Shown: positions 6,421 through 15,541, numbered from the stretch's first letter. The stretch is 64,000 nucleotides of DNA from Roseivirga sp. UBA6061 (GCA_002427745.1 DIYF01000124.1:4151-68150); one strand, 5' to 3'. Numbers and translations: made by a program. Notes: generated by a model not told the origin, from the sequence alone.

Positions 6421-7293
6421 ATGCTTGATTTAAATACTATTGGTAGTAAACTGTCTCTTTACCTGGAAAAACACAACATTTCAGCAAATCAAGCGGCTCG
6501 CATGTGCGACATGTCTCCTTCTCAAATGCACAATATTTTGAATGGAAAAAACTATGGTATCCAGCATTTTATCAAAATCATGAATGGCTTTCAGGATTTG
6601 AATATCCTGGAGTTATTTGATCTTGACGTAACGACTCTGCAGAGGATGGGAGTAACTTTCGGAGACAGCCACAAAGGCCCGAATGAGCCTAAAGCTTACG
6701 ACCTTGATAGCTCCCGGGCCTTACCTGTTGTAAATGAACCAGGCCCACCCACGATCAAGCCTGTTATGGTTACCATGAATGATGAAATGGCTGAGAACAT
6801 CGCTTTTGTTCCTATTAAAGCTCAGGCGGGTTACCTTCAGGGATATGCCAATCAGGAGTATGTGGAAAAGTTACCTTCTTTTGGTTTACCGGGCTTTCAG
6901 AATGGCACCTTCAGGGCTTTTGAGGTGGAAGGACATTCCATGCTACAGATAGACAACAAAGGTTTTCACCCGGGTGATATCACCATCAATCAATATGTGG
7001 AAAGCCCACACCAGATAAGGGATGGGCGGGTTTATGTGATTGTAACGCCTGATGGCATGCTGCTAAAGAGGTGCATCAACCGACTGGATGGAGAAATCCC
7101 CAGGCTGATTTGTAAGTCAGATAACCGCTCGGGAGACTATCCTGACATCCCGCTTTCTCCTGATCAGATCATTGAGGTATGGGAGTTTAAGGCAAACATT
7201 ACACGTTATGCTTCTCCTCCGGGTGATGCCTATACCCTGATCAATGACCTCAATGTGCGGATTGCCATTCTGGAGGAAAAAATGAACCTCTGA
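6421..7293 (+). CDS. Phage repressor, HTH plus S24 (LexA-type) autoprotease
   Basis: A 290-aa CI/LexA-like repressor. Residues about 8-45 form a helix-turn-helix (N-Q-A-A-R-M-C-D-M-S-P-S-Q-M-H-N-I-L-N-G). The C-terminal S24 domain is complete: a cleavage site at A136-G137 (K-A-Q-A-G-Y), nucleophile Ser173 in E-V-E-G-H-S-M, and general base Lys216 in G-M-L-L-K-R-C. Such repressors cut themselves when bound to RecA filaments, so this locus should be induced by DNA damage. It is transcribed away from the phage genes and has palindromic sites just upstream. It marks the right edge of the phage-derived region. No integrase accompanies it. Confidence 0.88.
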   Translation: MLDLNTIGSKLSLYLEKHNISANQAARMCDMSPSQMHNILNGKNYGIQHFIKIMNGFQDLNILELFDLDVTTLQRMGVTFGDSHKGPNEPKAYDLDSSRALPVVNEPGPPTIKPVMVTMNDEMAENIAFVPIKAQAGYLQGYANQEYVEKLPSFGLPGFQNGTFRAFEVEGHSMLQIDNKGFHPGDITINQYVESPHQIRDGRVYVIVTPDGMLLKRCINRLDGEIPRLICKSDNRSGDYPDIPLSPDQIIEVWEFKANITRYASPPGDAYTLINDLNVRIAILEEKMNL

Positions 7294-7304
7294 CAAGAGG
7301 ATTA

Positions 7305-7345
7305 AATAAAAAGGGCCCCGGTCCTGTTGATGTCCGACCGGGACC
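7305..7345 (-). terminator. Terminator between the repressor and the molybdenum hydroxylase genes
   Basis: On the minus strand GGTCCCGGTC (7336-7345) pairs with GACCGGGGCC (7314-7323), 10 bp including one T-G wobble, followed by CTTTTT. It most clearly ends the leftward hydroxylase operon and could also stop the rightward repressor transcript. Confidence 0.65.
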
Positions 7346-7353
7346 TGCTCAAG

Positions 7354-9522
7354 TCAAAGCAACTCTGCCATATCCAGCGGTGTTTTTCTTATTCGCTTAC
7401 CGGTGGCAGCAAAAATGGCGTTCATTAAGGCCGGAGTAAGGGGTGGCACCCCGGGCTCTCCTACCCCCAGGGCAGCATCTGTACTGGGCACAATGTGTAC
7501 ATCGATTTCCGGAGTCTCATGCATACGCAACATTTTATAATCATGAAAATTACTCTGTTGCACTGCTCCGTTTTTAAAATCCATACCTCCATAGAGCGCT
7601 GAAGTCAAAGCCCAGATAATGGCTCCCTCGACTTGTCCTTTTACGAAATGAGGATTGACAGCTGTACCACAGTACAAAGCGGCCGTCACCTTATCTACAC
7701 GTAGTGCACCATTGGCAAACGTCACTTCTACCACATGTGCACAAAAGCTCATAGCAAAACGATATACTGCAATGCCCTGACCTGAATTTCGAGGCATCGA
7801 CTTACCCCAACCGGACTTCTCAGCAACTAAATTCAATACCTGTTTGGTTTTCTGAATAGCATCGATGGAATAGGGCTGACTATAGTGTTTCTCAGCATCT
7901 GCTCCGAGTTCAACCTGACGGTCGAGCATCTCCAGCCTGAAAGCCAAAGGATCTTTACCGAGTTTATGAGCCACTTCATCCATCATACCCTCCATAGCAA
8001 AGGCTGCTCTGTGCGGTCCCACACTACGCCATGCCCCGGTAGACAATGGCGAGTCAACAATGTGTTTTTCACCCAGCTTATGAGGAACGATATAGGGAAA
8101 CCATGGCTCAGGAGACCAGCTCTTGGTAGAAATAACATTGGTACGCCAGCCTGTGACCTGACCGTCCTTCAGAGCCACTCGATGATTGTCGTGCTGAAAA
8201 GCACTGTTATAATCGCAGCGAATATCATCTTCCCTGGTCCAGGTGAGCTTTACCGGCACATCAAGCTTTGAAGAGAGCCAGGCTACCTCCACAATGTGCT
8301 CAGGGTAGAACTTCCGTCCAAAACTCCCTCCTGCGGGGAGAATGTGAATGGTCTGCTTTTCTACCGGTATGTTGACATACTTTGCTATTTGCTCACTGGC
8401 CCAGTTGGGGTTCTGCATGGTGGACCAGACTTCAATATGACCTTCTTTGATTTCAGCGACACCATTCATAGGCTCCATACAGGCATGGGCGTGATACGGG
8501 TTTTCATAGGTGGCGGTCAGTACTTCATCGGCTTCACTAATAGCTTTTTCCACATCTCCGAAGTTGCCGTAGTAATCGTGTACCTTCTCTCCGGGCGCCT
8601 CTACCAGTGATTGCATTTTCTCCTCCAGGGAAGCATTGCTGGTATTACGATTCGGGCCGGCTTCCCACTCTACCGCCAATGCCTTTCTGCCCTGCATGGC
8701 CGCCCAGGTGTTTCCCGCAATGACCGCCACACCATCCCGGACGATGAAATCAGCATCTTCGTAAATTCCGGGGACTTTTATCACATCAATCACACCGGGT
8801 ACTTTGCGGGCTGATGTATCATCATAGCTTTTCACTTTGCCACGGTAGACCGGGCACCGCTCAATACTGGCGTAAACCATATTCGGCAGCTTCAGATCCA
8901 GAGCGAAGTATTTCTCTCCCCTGACAATCTTCGGAGTAAGCCGGTTTCTGACTTCTGTACCAATCAGCCTGAAGTCTTTATGCTCTTTTAGTTTGATTTC
9001 AGAAAGAGCTGGTGTCTCCACAGTCGGAGCAATGGACACCAGATCTCCGAAACTGACCTTTTTATTATTAGCCGGGTTCATCACAAAACCATTATCGGTA
9101 TACAGGCCGGTTTTAGCCACTCCCCAATGCTTTGCTGCTGATCTGATCAACACCTCACGTGTGGTAGCAGCCATTTCCCTCAGGGGCTTCCACATCAACC
9201 TTACCCCACTACTTCCCCCGGTATTCGCCTGAAGTCTGTCATATTTCTTCTCATCGTGCAGAGCCTGCACTACCTTGAATGTATCCCAGTTGCCCCCCAG
9301 CTCATCACAGAAGATCATAGGCACCCCTGTACCGGTTCCCTGCCCCATTTCATGCTTGGTGAGCATAAAGGTAATTGAGCCGTCAGCATGGATTTCGCAA
9401 AGCACATTAGCGACAAAGCTTTCTTCCCTGACAGCTGCCTGAGCAACACCCGGCACCGTCATGGCAATGGCCAGACCTCCGGTAGCGGTGGTACTGAGCC
9501 TGATAAAGTTCCGTCTGTTCAT
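7354..9522 (-). CDS. Molybdopterin-binding hydroxylase large subunit (xanthine dehydrogenase/IorB-like)
   Basis: A 722-aa molybdenum hydroxylase subunit of the aldehyde oxidase type, closest in layout to isoquinoline 1-oxidoreductase beta subunits. The N-terminus is a twin-arginine signal (N-R-R-N-F-I-R-L-S, then a hydrophobic segment and A-Q-A-A), so the folded enzyme is exported. The C-terminus has the conserved G-V-G-E-P-G motif (about residues 690-695), whose glutamate acts as catalytic base, and a glycine-rich cofactor loop A-G-G-S-F-G-R-K lies mid-protein. Its partner 2Fe-2S subunit gene is 2 nt upstream. The pair would hydroxylate aldehydes or N-heterocycles; the substrate cannot be read from sequence. 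No cytochrome subunit or XdhC-type maturation gene is adjacent. Confidence 0.88.
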   Translation of the reverse strand: MNRRNFIRLSTTATGGLAIAMTVPGVAQAAVREESFVANVLCEIHADGSITFMLTKHEMGQGTGTGVPMIFCDELGGNWDTFKVVQALHDEKKYDRLQANTGGSSGVRLMWKPLREMAATTREVLIRSAAKHWGVAKTGLYTDNGFVMNPANNKKVSFGDLVSIAPTVETPALSEIKLKEHKDFRLIGTEVRNRLTPKIVRGEKYFALDLKLPNMVYASIERCPVYRGKVKSYDDTSARKVPGVIDVIKVPGIYEDADFIVRDGVAVIAGNTWAAMQGRKALAVEWEAGPNRNTSNASLEEKMQSLVEAPGEKVHDYYGNFGDVEKAISEADEVLTATYENPYHAHACMEPMNGVAEIKEGHIEVWSTMQNPNWASEQIAKYVNIPVEKQTIHILPAGGSFGRKFYPEHIVEVAWLSSKLDVPVKLTWTREDDIRCDYNSAFQHDNHRVALKDGQVTGWRTNVISTKSWSPEPWFPYIVPHKLGEKHIVDSPLSTGAWRSVGPHRAAFAMEGMMDEVAHKLGKDPLAFRLEMLDRQVELGADAEKHYSQPYSIDAIQKTKQVLNLVAEKSGWGKSMPRNSGQGIAVYRFAMSFCAHVVEVTFANGALRVDKVTAALYCGTAVNPHFVKGQVEGAIIWALTSALYGGMDFKNGAVQQSNFHDYKMLRMHETPEIDVHIVPSTDAALGVGEPGVPPLTPALMNAIFAATGKRIRKTPLDMAELL

Positions 9523-9524
9523 AA

Positions 9525-9977
9525 TCAGGCCTTACTGGCTCTTTTAATGGCTTTCTTAATTCTGGGGTAAGTACCGCATCGACAGATGTTGCCACTCATA
9601 GCGCTTTCAATTTCTGCATCAGAAGGATTGCTATTGCGGGTCAATAGTGAAGTAGCGCTCATGATTTGTCCTGACTGACAATAACCGCATTGCGGAACAT
9701 CTTCCTCTACCCAGGCCTGCTGTACTTTTGAAAGGGTTTCTTCTGTAGCCAGCCCTTCTATGGTGGTAATATTTTTACCTGCCAGGCTCCCCACCGGCAG
9801 AGAGCAGGAACGGACAGCCACACCATCCAGCAATACGGTACAGGCACCGCATTGAGCAATGCCACAACCATACTTGGTTCCTGTAAGATCAAGAGAGTCC
9901 CTCAGCACCCATAAGAGCGGAGTTTGAGGATCGTCTTCTACCTGTAAATTCCGGCCATTAACGCTTATCGATATCAT
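9525..9977 (-). CDS. 2Fe-2S subunit of molybdenum hydroxylase (IorA-like)
   Basis: A 150-aa protein with both iron-sulfur sites of the family. The plant-ferredoxin-type N-terminal cluster uses Cys38, Cys43, Cys46 and Cys58 ([11 protein letters not shown]). The C-terminal helical cluster uses Cys97, Cys100, Cys132 and Cys134 (Q-C-G-Y-C-Q-S-G-Q and C-R-C-G-T-Y). It carries electrons away from the molybdenum site of the large subunit. It has no signal peptide and would be exported piggyback with the Tat-bearing partner. It is the first gene of a two-gene leftward operon. Confidence 0.92.
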   Translation of the reverse strand: MISISVNGRNLQVEDDPQTPLLWVLRDSLDLTGTKYGCGIAQCGACTVLLDGVAVRSCSLPVGSLAGKNITTIEGLATEETLSKVQQAWVEEDVPQCGYCQSGQIMSATSLLTRNSNPSDAEIESAMSGNICRCGTYPRIKKAIKRASKA

Positions 9978-10252
9978 AAATGAGATTTTGATTGAAAAAG
10001 TTAATGATGCCTACGGAAAGGCTGTCTGAGGTTTGCATCAAACAATCCCAGAATCATAATTCAGGAATCGATAATGACTCAGAAGTCGCGTAAACCGTAT
10101 TTTTCGACACAACAATCTCCTATTCGAACAAGCTATTGAGGCTTATGCACAAGACTTGCAGGTTTTGATTTCGGGCAGATTTTTGCCAATTTCAACCTCC
10201 GACTTTCCTCCATTGCAGCCCCTGGCAGATTTTTTATTTAACCTGTGTAAAC

Positions 10253-12106
10253 ATGTATAAGAAGTTATTTTACCCGCTCGTTCTGATCATTGTACTTTTT
10301 ATCCACTCTTGCGGCAGCGATGACGATCCGGCAGTTATCACCATAGACAACCCTACGGTGACTGTGAATTTTGACGAGAACCCCTCTCAGGACCAGGTGA
10401 TCACTACCATCAATGCCAGTACCAGCAAAGGTTTTCTTACTTATTCAGTAGACAGCGAATCACCCTCCACAGGGGCTACCTGGATTGACATTCGTACCGG
10501 AGAACTCATGGTTGATGATATTTCGGAATTTGATTTTGAAAAGTACTCACCGGCCGTGCTGGAAATCACCGTGAAAGTAACAAGCGGAGATGTCAACGAA
10601 ACTGCCACCGTCACCATCAACCTGCAGGACATGCCGGATGAAGTAAATATCAACGACCAGACAGTCTCTATTGATGAAAACCCAACGAATGGCCAGGTTG
10701 TAACGACAGTGAGTGCCACGGTGGATTCAGGCACCCCCAGGTTCAGCATCAGCTCACAAACACCGGCCAGAACTTTTGCGATCGACCCTAACACAGGGCA
10801 AATCACAGTCGCTGATTTCACAGCCATAGATTTCGAGACCAACCCTACCCTGACTATGCTGGTAACCGCAACGAACGGTCAGGGCACCGATAACGCCAGA
10901 GTAGACATTGATGTCAACAATGTACTGGAGACACTCACCACACAGGATGAAACCCTGACCATAGATGAAAACCCGACCAACGGACAGTCACTGGTTACCA
11001 TCATGGGTGACACCGACCTGGGCTCTCCGACTTTCAGTATTCAAAACGAGAGTGTTGCCGGAGCTTTTGCCATTAACGAAACAACAGGAGAACTCACTGT
11101 GGCCGACCCGAGTAAGTTTGACTATGAGTCCAACACCTCTCTGACAGCCAATATTGGCCTTACCAATGCCAACCTCCAGGCAACCTCGATAGTCACTGTT
11201 AATCTGAATGATATTTTTGAACTCTCCTGGACCGAAGCCACTGCCAATGCTGCCTTTGGAGGTGTTTATGGGCATCAGATTGTTAACCTGAATGGCACAC
11301 TCTTTTCTATCGGAGGCATCAGGGGTATTGACCGTATCAATGAGGTATGGTCGAGCACAGATGGCAGCAACTGGACACAGGTAACCACCGGCAACACCAT
11401 ATTCTCAGCACGGAACGGTCATCAGGCAGTCATATTTAACAACAAGATCTGGGTGATTGGCGGCTTTACAAGCGGAGGTCGCTCTAACGAGGTATGGTCG
11501 TCATCTGACGGAGCCACCTGGACACAAGCTAACACTTCAGGAACCTTCTCGGCACGGGCCGATCATGCTGCCGTAGTATTGAATAGTAAGATATATGTTG
11601 TAGGCGGCAGTGACGGATCTATGCAAAATGATGTATGGAGTAGTAGTGATGGAATTACCTGGAGCCAGGAAGCCACCAGCGGTAACCTTTTTACTCCAAG
11701 ACAAGCGCATTCTCTGACGGTATTCAACGGCCAAATGATACTGATAGCCGGAGCTGACCTTGATGGAGATCAGCTTTTGCGGCAAAGGAATGACATCTGG
11801 ACCAGCACCGATGGTAAAACCTGGACAGAAGTAAGCGTTACGGGTAACCTCTTTGTGGAAAGATGGATTCATGGTGCTATTGTACACAATAACCTGCTCT
11901 GGGTGATTGGAGGAGATGATGATAGCGGCAACCGCTTTAACGATGTCTGGACTTCTCCGGATGGTGCTACCTGGACACAACAGACCGCCAACCCTGTATT
12001 TGATGTACGAGACCAAATGGCCTTGTTTGTCCTAAATAACAAGTTATGGGTAAGTGGCGGAAGTAATAACAACGGCATACTTACCGATATCTGGGTTTCA
12101 AATTAA
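10253..12106 (+). CDS. Cadherin-like and kelch-repeat lipoprotein (617 aa)
   Basis: A predicted surface lipoprotein. The signal ends in I-H-S-C-G-S-D-D-D, with Cys20 as the lipidated residue and acidic residues after it, as in Bacteroidota surface lipoproteins. Three cadherin-like beta domains follow (about residues 28-125, 126-224 and 225-322), the last two marked by I-D-E-N-P-T-N-G-Q. From about residue 325 there are five or six kelch-type repeats built on V-W-S-S-(S/T)-D-G-x-x-W-T-Q and W-V-I-G-G, expected to form a beta-propeller. No catalytic residues are obvious; an adhesion or binding role is likely. It stands alone, ending at a strong terminator. Confidence 0.8.
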   Translation: MYKKLFYPLVLIIVLFIHSCGSDDDPAVITIDNPTVTVNFDENPSQDQVITTINASTSKGFLTYSVDSESPSTGATWIDIRTGELMVDDISEFDFEKYSPAVLEITVKVTSGDVNETATVTINLQDMPDEVNINDQTVSIDENPTNGQVVTTVSATVDSGTPRFSISSQTPARTFAIDPNTGQITVADFTAIDFETNPTLTMLVTATNGQGTDNARVDIDVNNVLETLTTQDETLTIDENPTNGQSLVTIMGDTDLGSPTFSIQNESVAGAFAINETTGELTVADPSKFDYESNTSLTANIGLTNANLQATSIVTVNLNDIFELSWTEATANAAFGGVYGHQIVNLNGTLFSIGGIRGIDRINEVWSSTDGSNWTQVTTGNTIFSARNGHQAVIFNNKIWVIGGFTSGGRSNEVWSSSDGATWTQANTSGTFSARADHAAVVLNSKIYVVGGSDGSMQNDVWSSSDGITWSQEATSGNLFTPRQAHSLTVFNGQMILIAGADLDGDQLLRQRNDIWTSTDGKTWTEVSVTGNLFVERWIHGAIVHNNLLWVIGGDDDSGNRFNDVWTSPDGATWTQQTANPVFDVRDQMALFVLNNKLWVSGGSNNNGILTDIWVSN

Positions 12107-12124
12107 CTCCGACTTAAAAAAATC

Positions 12125-12162
12125 AAAGAGGCTGTTGGGGAACTCCCAACAGCCTCTTTTTT
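12125..12162. terminator. Strong bidirectional terminator between convergent genes
   Basis: A 15-bp perfect stem (12125-12139 with 12145-12159, core GAGGCTGTTGGG) closes a 5-nt loop and has a T-run on the right and an A-run on the left. It serves both the kelch lipoprotein (+) and the oxidoreductase (-). Confidence 0.9.
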
Positions 12163-13623
12163 TTACAAGCCCCAATCTCTGGTCATTTTATCTGCCGCAA
12201 TGATCCCCGAGAGGGTCACCCCCGGTATTCCCTGACCAGGATACACCGTATCTCCTACCAGGTAAGCCTTATGATGATCCAGGCGCGCATCCAGCATCTG
12301 CCAGGGCTTCACCGACATGTATTGAGGGTAGCCTCCCACAAAACCCCATTTACGCCCGGTCCATTTAGCCCATGACTTGGGAGTTGAAGCGTGCTTATAG
12401 ATGATATTTTCCTTTTTTAAAAAATCACACCTCTCCAGCTCACTGATCACAGCTTCTGCCGCCCTGTCCTTATCCACTATCTTTTGAGCAGGATCTGGTA
12501 TATGGGTACTTACTGACATAACAGCCAGTCCTTCCTCATCTGTCCGGGTAGCATCTTGCGGGTGGCTCAGACTGATAAAGATGCTGGCAGAGCCTGTTTC
12601 AGCGAGTCCTTCGGGAATATGAATCTGATGATGTATACTCTCAAACTCTCTGTGCGGCCTGAAACCTATACCCATCTGAAAGGCACTGTTCAGCTGAGAA
12701 GATTCCATCACTTTGCTTTGCAACTTCTGCCCCATCTCTCCGGACATCATTTCCAGTGTGTTATTGATGGGTAAACCTGAAATCAGATAGTCAGCCTTAT
12801 ACTCCTCCCCTTTATTACAGATAACTTTGTATCCTTCACGACTGCGCTCAACCTTACTGACTGCTTTTCTCAGAATCACCTCTCCCCCCTTGTCTTCAAT
12901 ATATTTCACAAAAGGATTGACCAGATTCAACAAACCCCCATCGAGGTAATAATTGGGGTAGTTGGTATAACACAATGCGGTAGCCCCAAAAAGCGCATTT
13001 ACTTCAGCCATGTGGTTCTGTGCTGTTATCAGCAATTGCTCGTTGACAAAGTTGACAAAGGCTTTATTGGTGTGAAGTCCGTGTCTGGTCAGAAGCTTTT
13101 CCGTACTCATAAAAGCATAAGGCAGATGCTGTACCTGGCTGAGCGAGGCATTCATGGCTGACCGCCATAAATCGCTGAATCTGGATGGAGGAAATGCCGT
13201 TTGCGTCAAAGATGTTCCCCATACAAACCTGCTGACCCTGTAAGCTTCCTCCCAGAAAGATCGCTGCCCCCCTTTTCCAAAGACCCTTTCTGCTTCAGAA
13301 ATCCACTGATTAAGATCTTCAAAACGATTGATAACCGAACCATCCTCCAAATGTACCTGCATGGGTAAGCTGAGATGTCTGGGAGTCAGTTCGATCCCGG
13401 TCTGATCCAGCACATACTGCAGAGGCATCTGATCACCCAGCCCCACCAACGTGGTAGCACCGGCCTCAAATACAAAGCCCTTGCGCCAATAAGAGCTGGT
13501 GCAACCACCGGGCTGCCAGTTCTGCTCCAGTACGGTCACCTTCAGGCCTTTTTGTGCCAAAAGCACCCCGGCAGACAGGCTTCCCATGCCGCTCCCCACA
13601 ATCAACACTTCTGTTTCAACCAC
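12163..13623 (-). CDS. CrtI/CrtISO-type FAD-dependent oxidoreductase (phytoene desaturase/carotene isomerase family)
   Basis: A 486-aa flavoprotein. The N-terminus has the dinucleotide-binding motif V-L-I-V-G-S-G-M-G-S-L-S-A-G, followed by V-L-E-Q-N and the family motif P-G-G-C-T-S-S-Y. The C-terminus has the carotenoid-desaturase-like FAD motif L-V-G-D-T-V-Y-P-G-Q-G-I-P-G-V. It most resembles carotene isomerases (CrtISO) and related desaturases acting on isoprenoid chains. It is divergent from the pterin operon, with 142 bp between the starts containing a 22-bp inverted repeat. Other carotenoid genes are absent nearby, so the substrate is open. Confidence 0.78.
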   Translation of the reverse strand: MVETEVLIVGSGMGSLSAGVLLAQKGLKVTVLEQNWQPGGCTSSYWRKGFVFEAGATTLVGLGDQMPLQYVLDQTGIELTPRHLSLPMQVHLEDGSVINRFEDLNQWISEAERVFGKGGQRSFWEEAYRVSRFVWGTSLTQTAFPPSRFSDLWRSAMNASLSQVQHLPYAFMSTEKLLTRHGLHTNKAFVNFVNEQLLITAQNHMAEVNALFGATALCYTNYPNYYLDGGLLNLVNPFVKYIEDKGGEVILRKAVSKVERSREGYKVICNKGEEYKADYLISGLPINNTLEMMSGEMGQKLQSKVMESSQLNSAFQMGIGFRPHREFESIHHQIHIPEGLAETGSASIFISLSHPQDATRTDEEGLAVMSVSTHIPDPAQKIVDKDRAAEAVISELERCDFLKKENIIYKHASTPKSWAKWTGRKWGFVGGYPQYMSVKPWQMLDARLDHHKAYLVGDTVYPGQGIPGVTLSGIIAADKMTRDWGL

Positions 13624-13684
13624 AATTATTCTGCATTATTCACTAATTCGTTCAGTATTTTTTCAGAATAGTTGAACAAAAGTT

Positions 13685-13706
13685 ATGTACCTTATGTTCG
13701 GTACAT
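13685..13706. promoter_or_regulatory. 22-bp inverted repeat in the oxidoreductase/pterin divergent promoter
   Basis: ATGTACC (13685-13691) is mirrored by GGTACAT (13700-13706) across 8 bp. A TTGAACA element lies just to the left (13672-13678), in a position that could be a -35-like box. The layout suits a MerR-type or other dimeric regulator controlling both directions. No regulator gene of that kind is visible in the window. Confidence 0.55.
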
Positions 13707-13765
13707 GTTGCAAAGAAATAAGTAGTAAACACACTTTTTACTCAATCTTGAACATTAGCAAGTAA

Positions 13766-14173
13766 ATGAAAGTAGCAGTTTTCCGAAAAGAACACTTTAA
13801 TGCTGCTCATCGACTTCATAACCCGGATTGGACAGAGGAAAAAAACACAGCCGTTTTCGGCAAGTGTAATAACCCATCCTTCCACGGGCACAACTACGAG
13901 TTGATTGTGAAGGTAATCGGTGAGCCTGACCCTGACACAGGGTATGTGTGCGATATGAAAATCTTAAGCGATTTGATCAAAGAGCATGTCACTGACAGGT
14001 TTGATCATAGGAATCTGAATCTGGATGTTCCGGAATTCAGGAAGCTTAACCCTACTGCCGAGAACATTGCGGTAGTGATCTATAATATCCTGCGCGCCAA
14101 AGTGGATGAAAAACTTGAATTAAAAATCAGACTTTATGAGACAGAACGAAACTTTGTTGAGTACCCCGCTTAG
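13766..14173 (+). CDS. 6-pyruvoyl-tetrahydropterin synthase / QueD family enzyme
   Basis: A 135-aa T-fold protein acting on 7,8-dihydroneopterin triphosphate. Zinc ligands are His15, His40 and His42 (A-A-H-R-L and F-H-G-H-N-Y). Cys34 in G-K-C-N-N-P is the expected catalytic cysteine, and the C-terminal E-T-E-R-N-F-V-E-Y provides the pterin-anchoring glutamate. It could make 6-pyruvoyl-tetrahydropterin (biopterin-type cofactors) or 6-carboxy-tetrahydropterin (queuosine). Other queuosine genes (queC, queE) are absent here, while GTP cyclohydrolase I and an SDR follow, which favours a tetrahydropterin pathway. It overlaps the next gene by 38 bp. Confidence 0.85.
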   Translation: MKVAVFRKEHFNAAHRLHNPDWTEEKNTAVFGKCNNPSFHGHNYELIVKVIGEPDPDTGYVCDMKILSDLIKEHVTDRFDHRNLNLDVPEFRKLNPTAENIAVVIYNILRAKVDEKLELKIRLYETERNFVEYPA

Positions 14174-14828
14174 CAAGTATACAGTGGAAGAGATTGGAGA
14201 TGAGCATATCGGCACGTCTTATGACACGCCCATGAAAGCCGATGCCTTTGACATGGACGATGAGTTGAAAATGAAGCTGATCGAAGACAAGTTTAAGGAC
14301 ATTATGGAAATCATGGGACTGGACCTGAATGACGACAGCCTGAGTGGTACTCCAAGAAGGGTAGCCAAGATGTATATCAAAGAGATCTTCAGCGGGCTTA
14401 ACCCTGCCAACAAACCCAAAGTGGCATTGTTCGACAACAAGTATCAATACAATGAGATGCTTGTGGAGAAGGACATTACCTTCTACTCAAACTGCGAGCA
14501 TCATTTTGTACCGATTATCGGCCGGGCGCATGTGGCTTATTTCTCAAGCGGTAAGGTGATAGGACTTTCCAAGATCAACCGTATTGTAAACTATTTTGCC
14601 AAACGTCCGCAGGTTCAGGAAAGGCTGACGGTACAAATCGCCAATGACCTGAAAGCACTGCTGGAAACAGATGATGTAGCCGTAGTGATTGATGCAGAAC
14701 ACCTTTGTGTTTCTTCAAGGGGCATTCAGGATGTAAACAGCAGTACCGTCACCGCTCATTTTGATGGCAAGTTCAAGGAGGAAGGCACCAAAAGTGAGTT
14801 CCTGAGCTACATCCAGACAAAAGCCTGA
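14136..14828 (+). CDS. folE: GTP cyclohydrolase I (type IA)
   Basis: A 230-aa enzyme converting GTP to 7,8-dihydroneopterin triphosphate, the first step of folate and tetrahydropterin synthesis. The zinc site is seen as N-C-E-H-H-F (Cys and His) and H-L-C-V-S-S-R-G (second Cys). The GTP-binding stretch K-I-N-R-I-V-N-Y-F-A-K-R-P-Q-V-Q-E-R is intact. The first 60 residues are a longer, acidic extension before the catalytic domain. The start overlaps the preceding gene by 38 bp, so the two are co-translated. Being within a pterin operon suggests a dedicated copy rather than the folate housekeeping gene. Confidence 0.95.
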   Translation: MRQNETLLSTPLSKYTVEEIGDEHIGTSYDTPMKADAFDMDDELKMKLIEDKFKDIMEIMGLDLNDDSLSGTPRRVAKMYIKEIFSGLNPANKPKVALFDNKYQYNEMLVEKDITFYSNCEHHFVPIIGRAHVAYFSSGKVIGLSKINRIVNYFAKRPQVQERLTVQIANDLKALLETDDVAVVIDAEHLCVSSRGIQDVNSSTVTAHFDGKFKEEGTKSEFLSYIQTKA

Positions 14829-14835
14829 AGTACTT

Positions 14836-15540
14836 ATGAGTCTGACAGGTAAGAACCTTCTGATTGTCGGGGGCAGTTCCGGTATTGGTAAGGCCCTGGC
14901 CGAAATGGCTATTGCTGAAGGAGCCCGGGTAATTCTGGCCTCCCGTACAAACCCCGAACTTCCGGGAGCTTCTTACATACCTTTGGATGTGACCTCTATG
15001 GAGTCTGTCATTGACGGCCTTCCTGAGGTGCTGCATGGGGTTGTCTATGCCCCGGGTACTATCAACCTGAAACCCTTTCACAGATTGCCACCCGAAGTCT
15101 TCCAGCAGGACCTGGAAATCAATGTGATGGGTGCCATCAAGGTATTACAGGCTTGCTTTAAGCCTCTGAAAGCAGCTACAGGAGCTTCTGTAGTACTGTT
15201 CAGTACAGTAGCCGCCAAACTCGGCATGAACTTTCACAGCTCTATAGCGACATCAAAAGGCGCCATTGAAGGACTCGGTAAATCACTGGCAGCAGAATGG
15301 GCCGTACATGGTATTCGGGTAAATATACTGGCACCATCACTGACAGACACTCCCCTGGCGGAACGCCTGCTGGCTACACCGGAAAAACAGGAGGCTTCCA
15401 ACAAAAGACACCCGATCGGTCGCTTTGGAAAATCAGAAGATCTCGCCCATATGGCCAGACTCCTTTTGTCTGATGAAGGCAGCTGGATCACCGGACAGGT
15501 GATAGGCATTGACGGAGGCGTAGGATCACTTAAACCCTGA
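14836..15540 (+). CDS. SDR-family oxidoreductase lacking the catalytic tyrosine
   Basis: A 234-aa Rossmann protein with the cofactor motif G-G-S-S-G-I-G-K (residues about 12-19) and a C-terminal I-D-G-G-V typical of classical SDRs. The usual Y-x-x-x-K is replaced by I-A-T-S-K: lysine is present but tyrosine is isoleucine. The N-A-G motif is A-P-G-T. It lies 7 nt after folE. By context it could be a pteridine or sepiapterin-type reductase, but loss of the tyrosine suggests a changed mechanism or a non-enzymatic role. From memory, related Bacteroidota proteins in similar clusters also lack it; this could not be verified here. Confidence 0.8.
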   Translation: MSLTGKNLLIVGGSSGIGKALAEMAIAEGARVILASRTNPELPGASYIPLDVTSMESVIDGLPEVLHGVVYAPGTINLKPFHRLPPEVFQQDLEINVMGAIKVLQACFKPLKAATGASVVLFSTVAAKLGMNFHSSIATSKGAIEGLGKSLAAEWAVHGIRVNILAPSLTDTPLAERLLATPEKQEASNKRHPIGRFGKSEDLAHMARLLLSDEGSWITGQVIGIDGGVGSLKP

Positions 15541-15541
15541 T

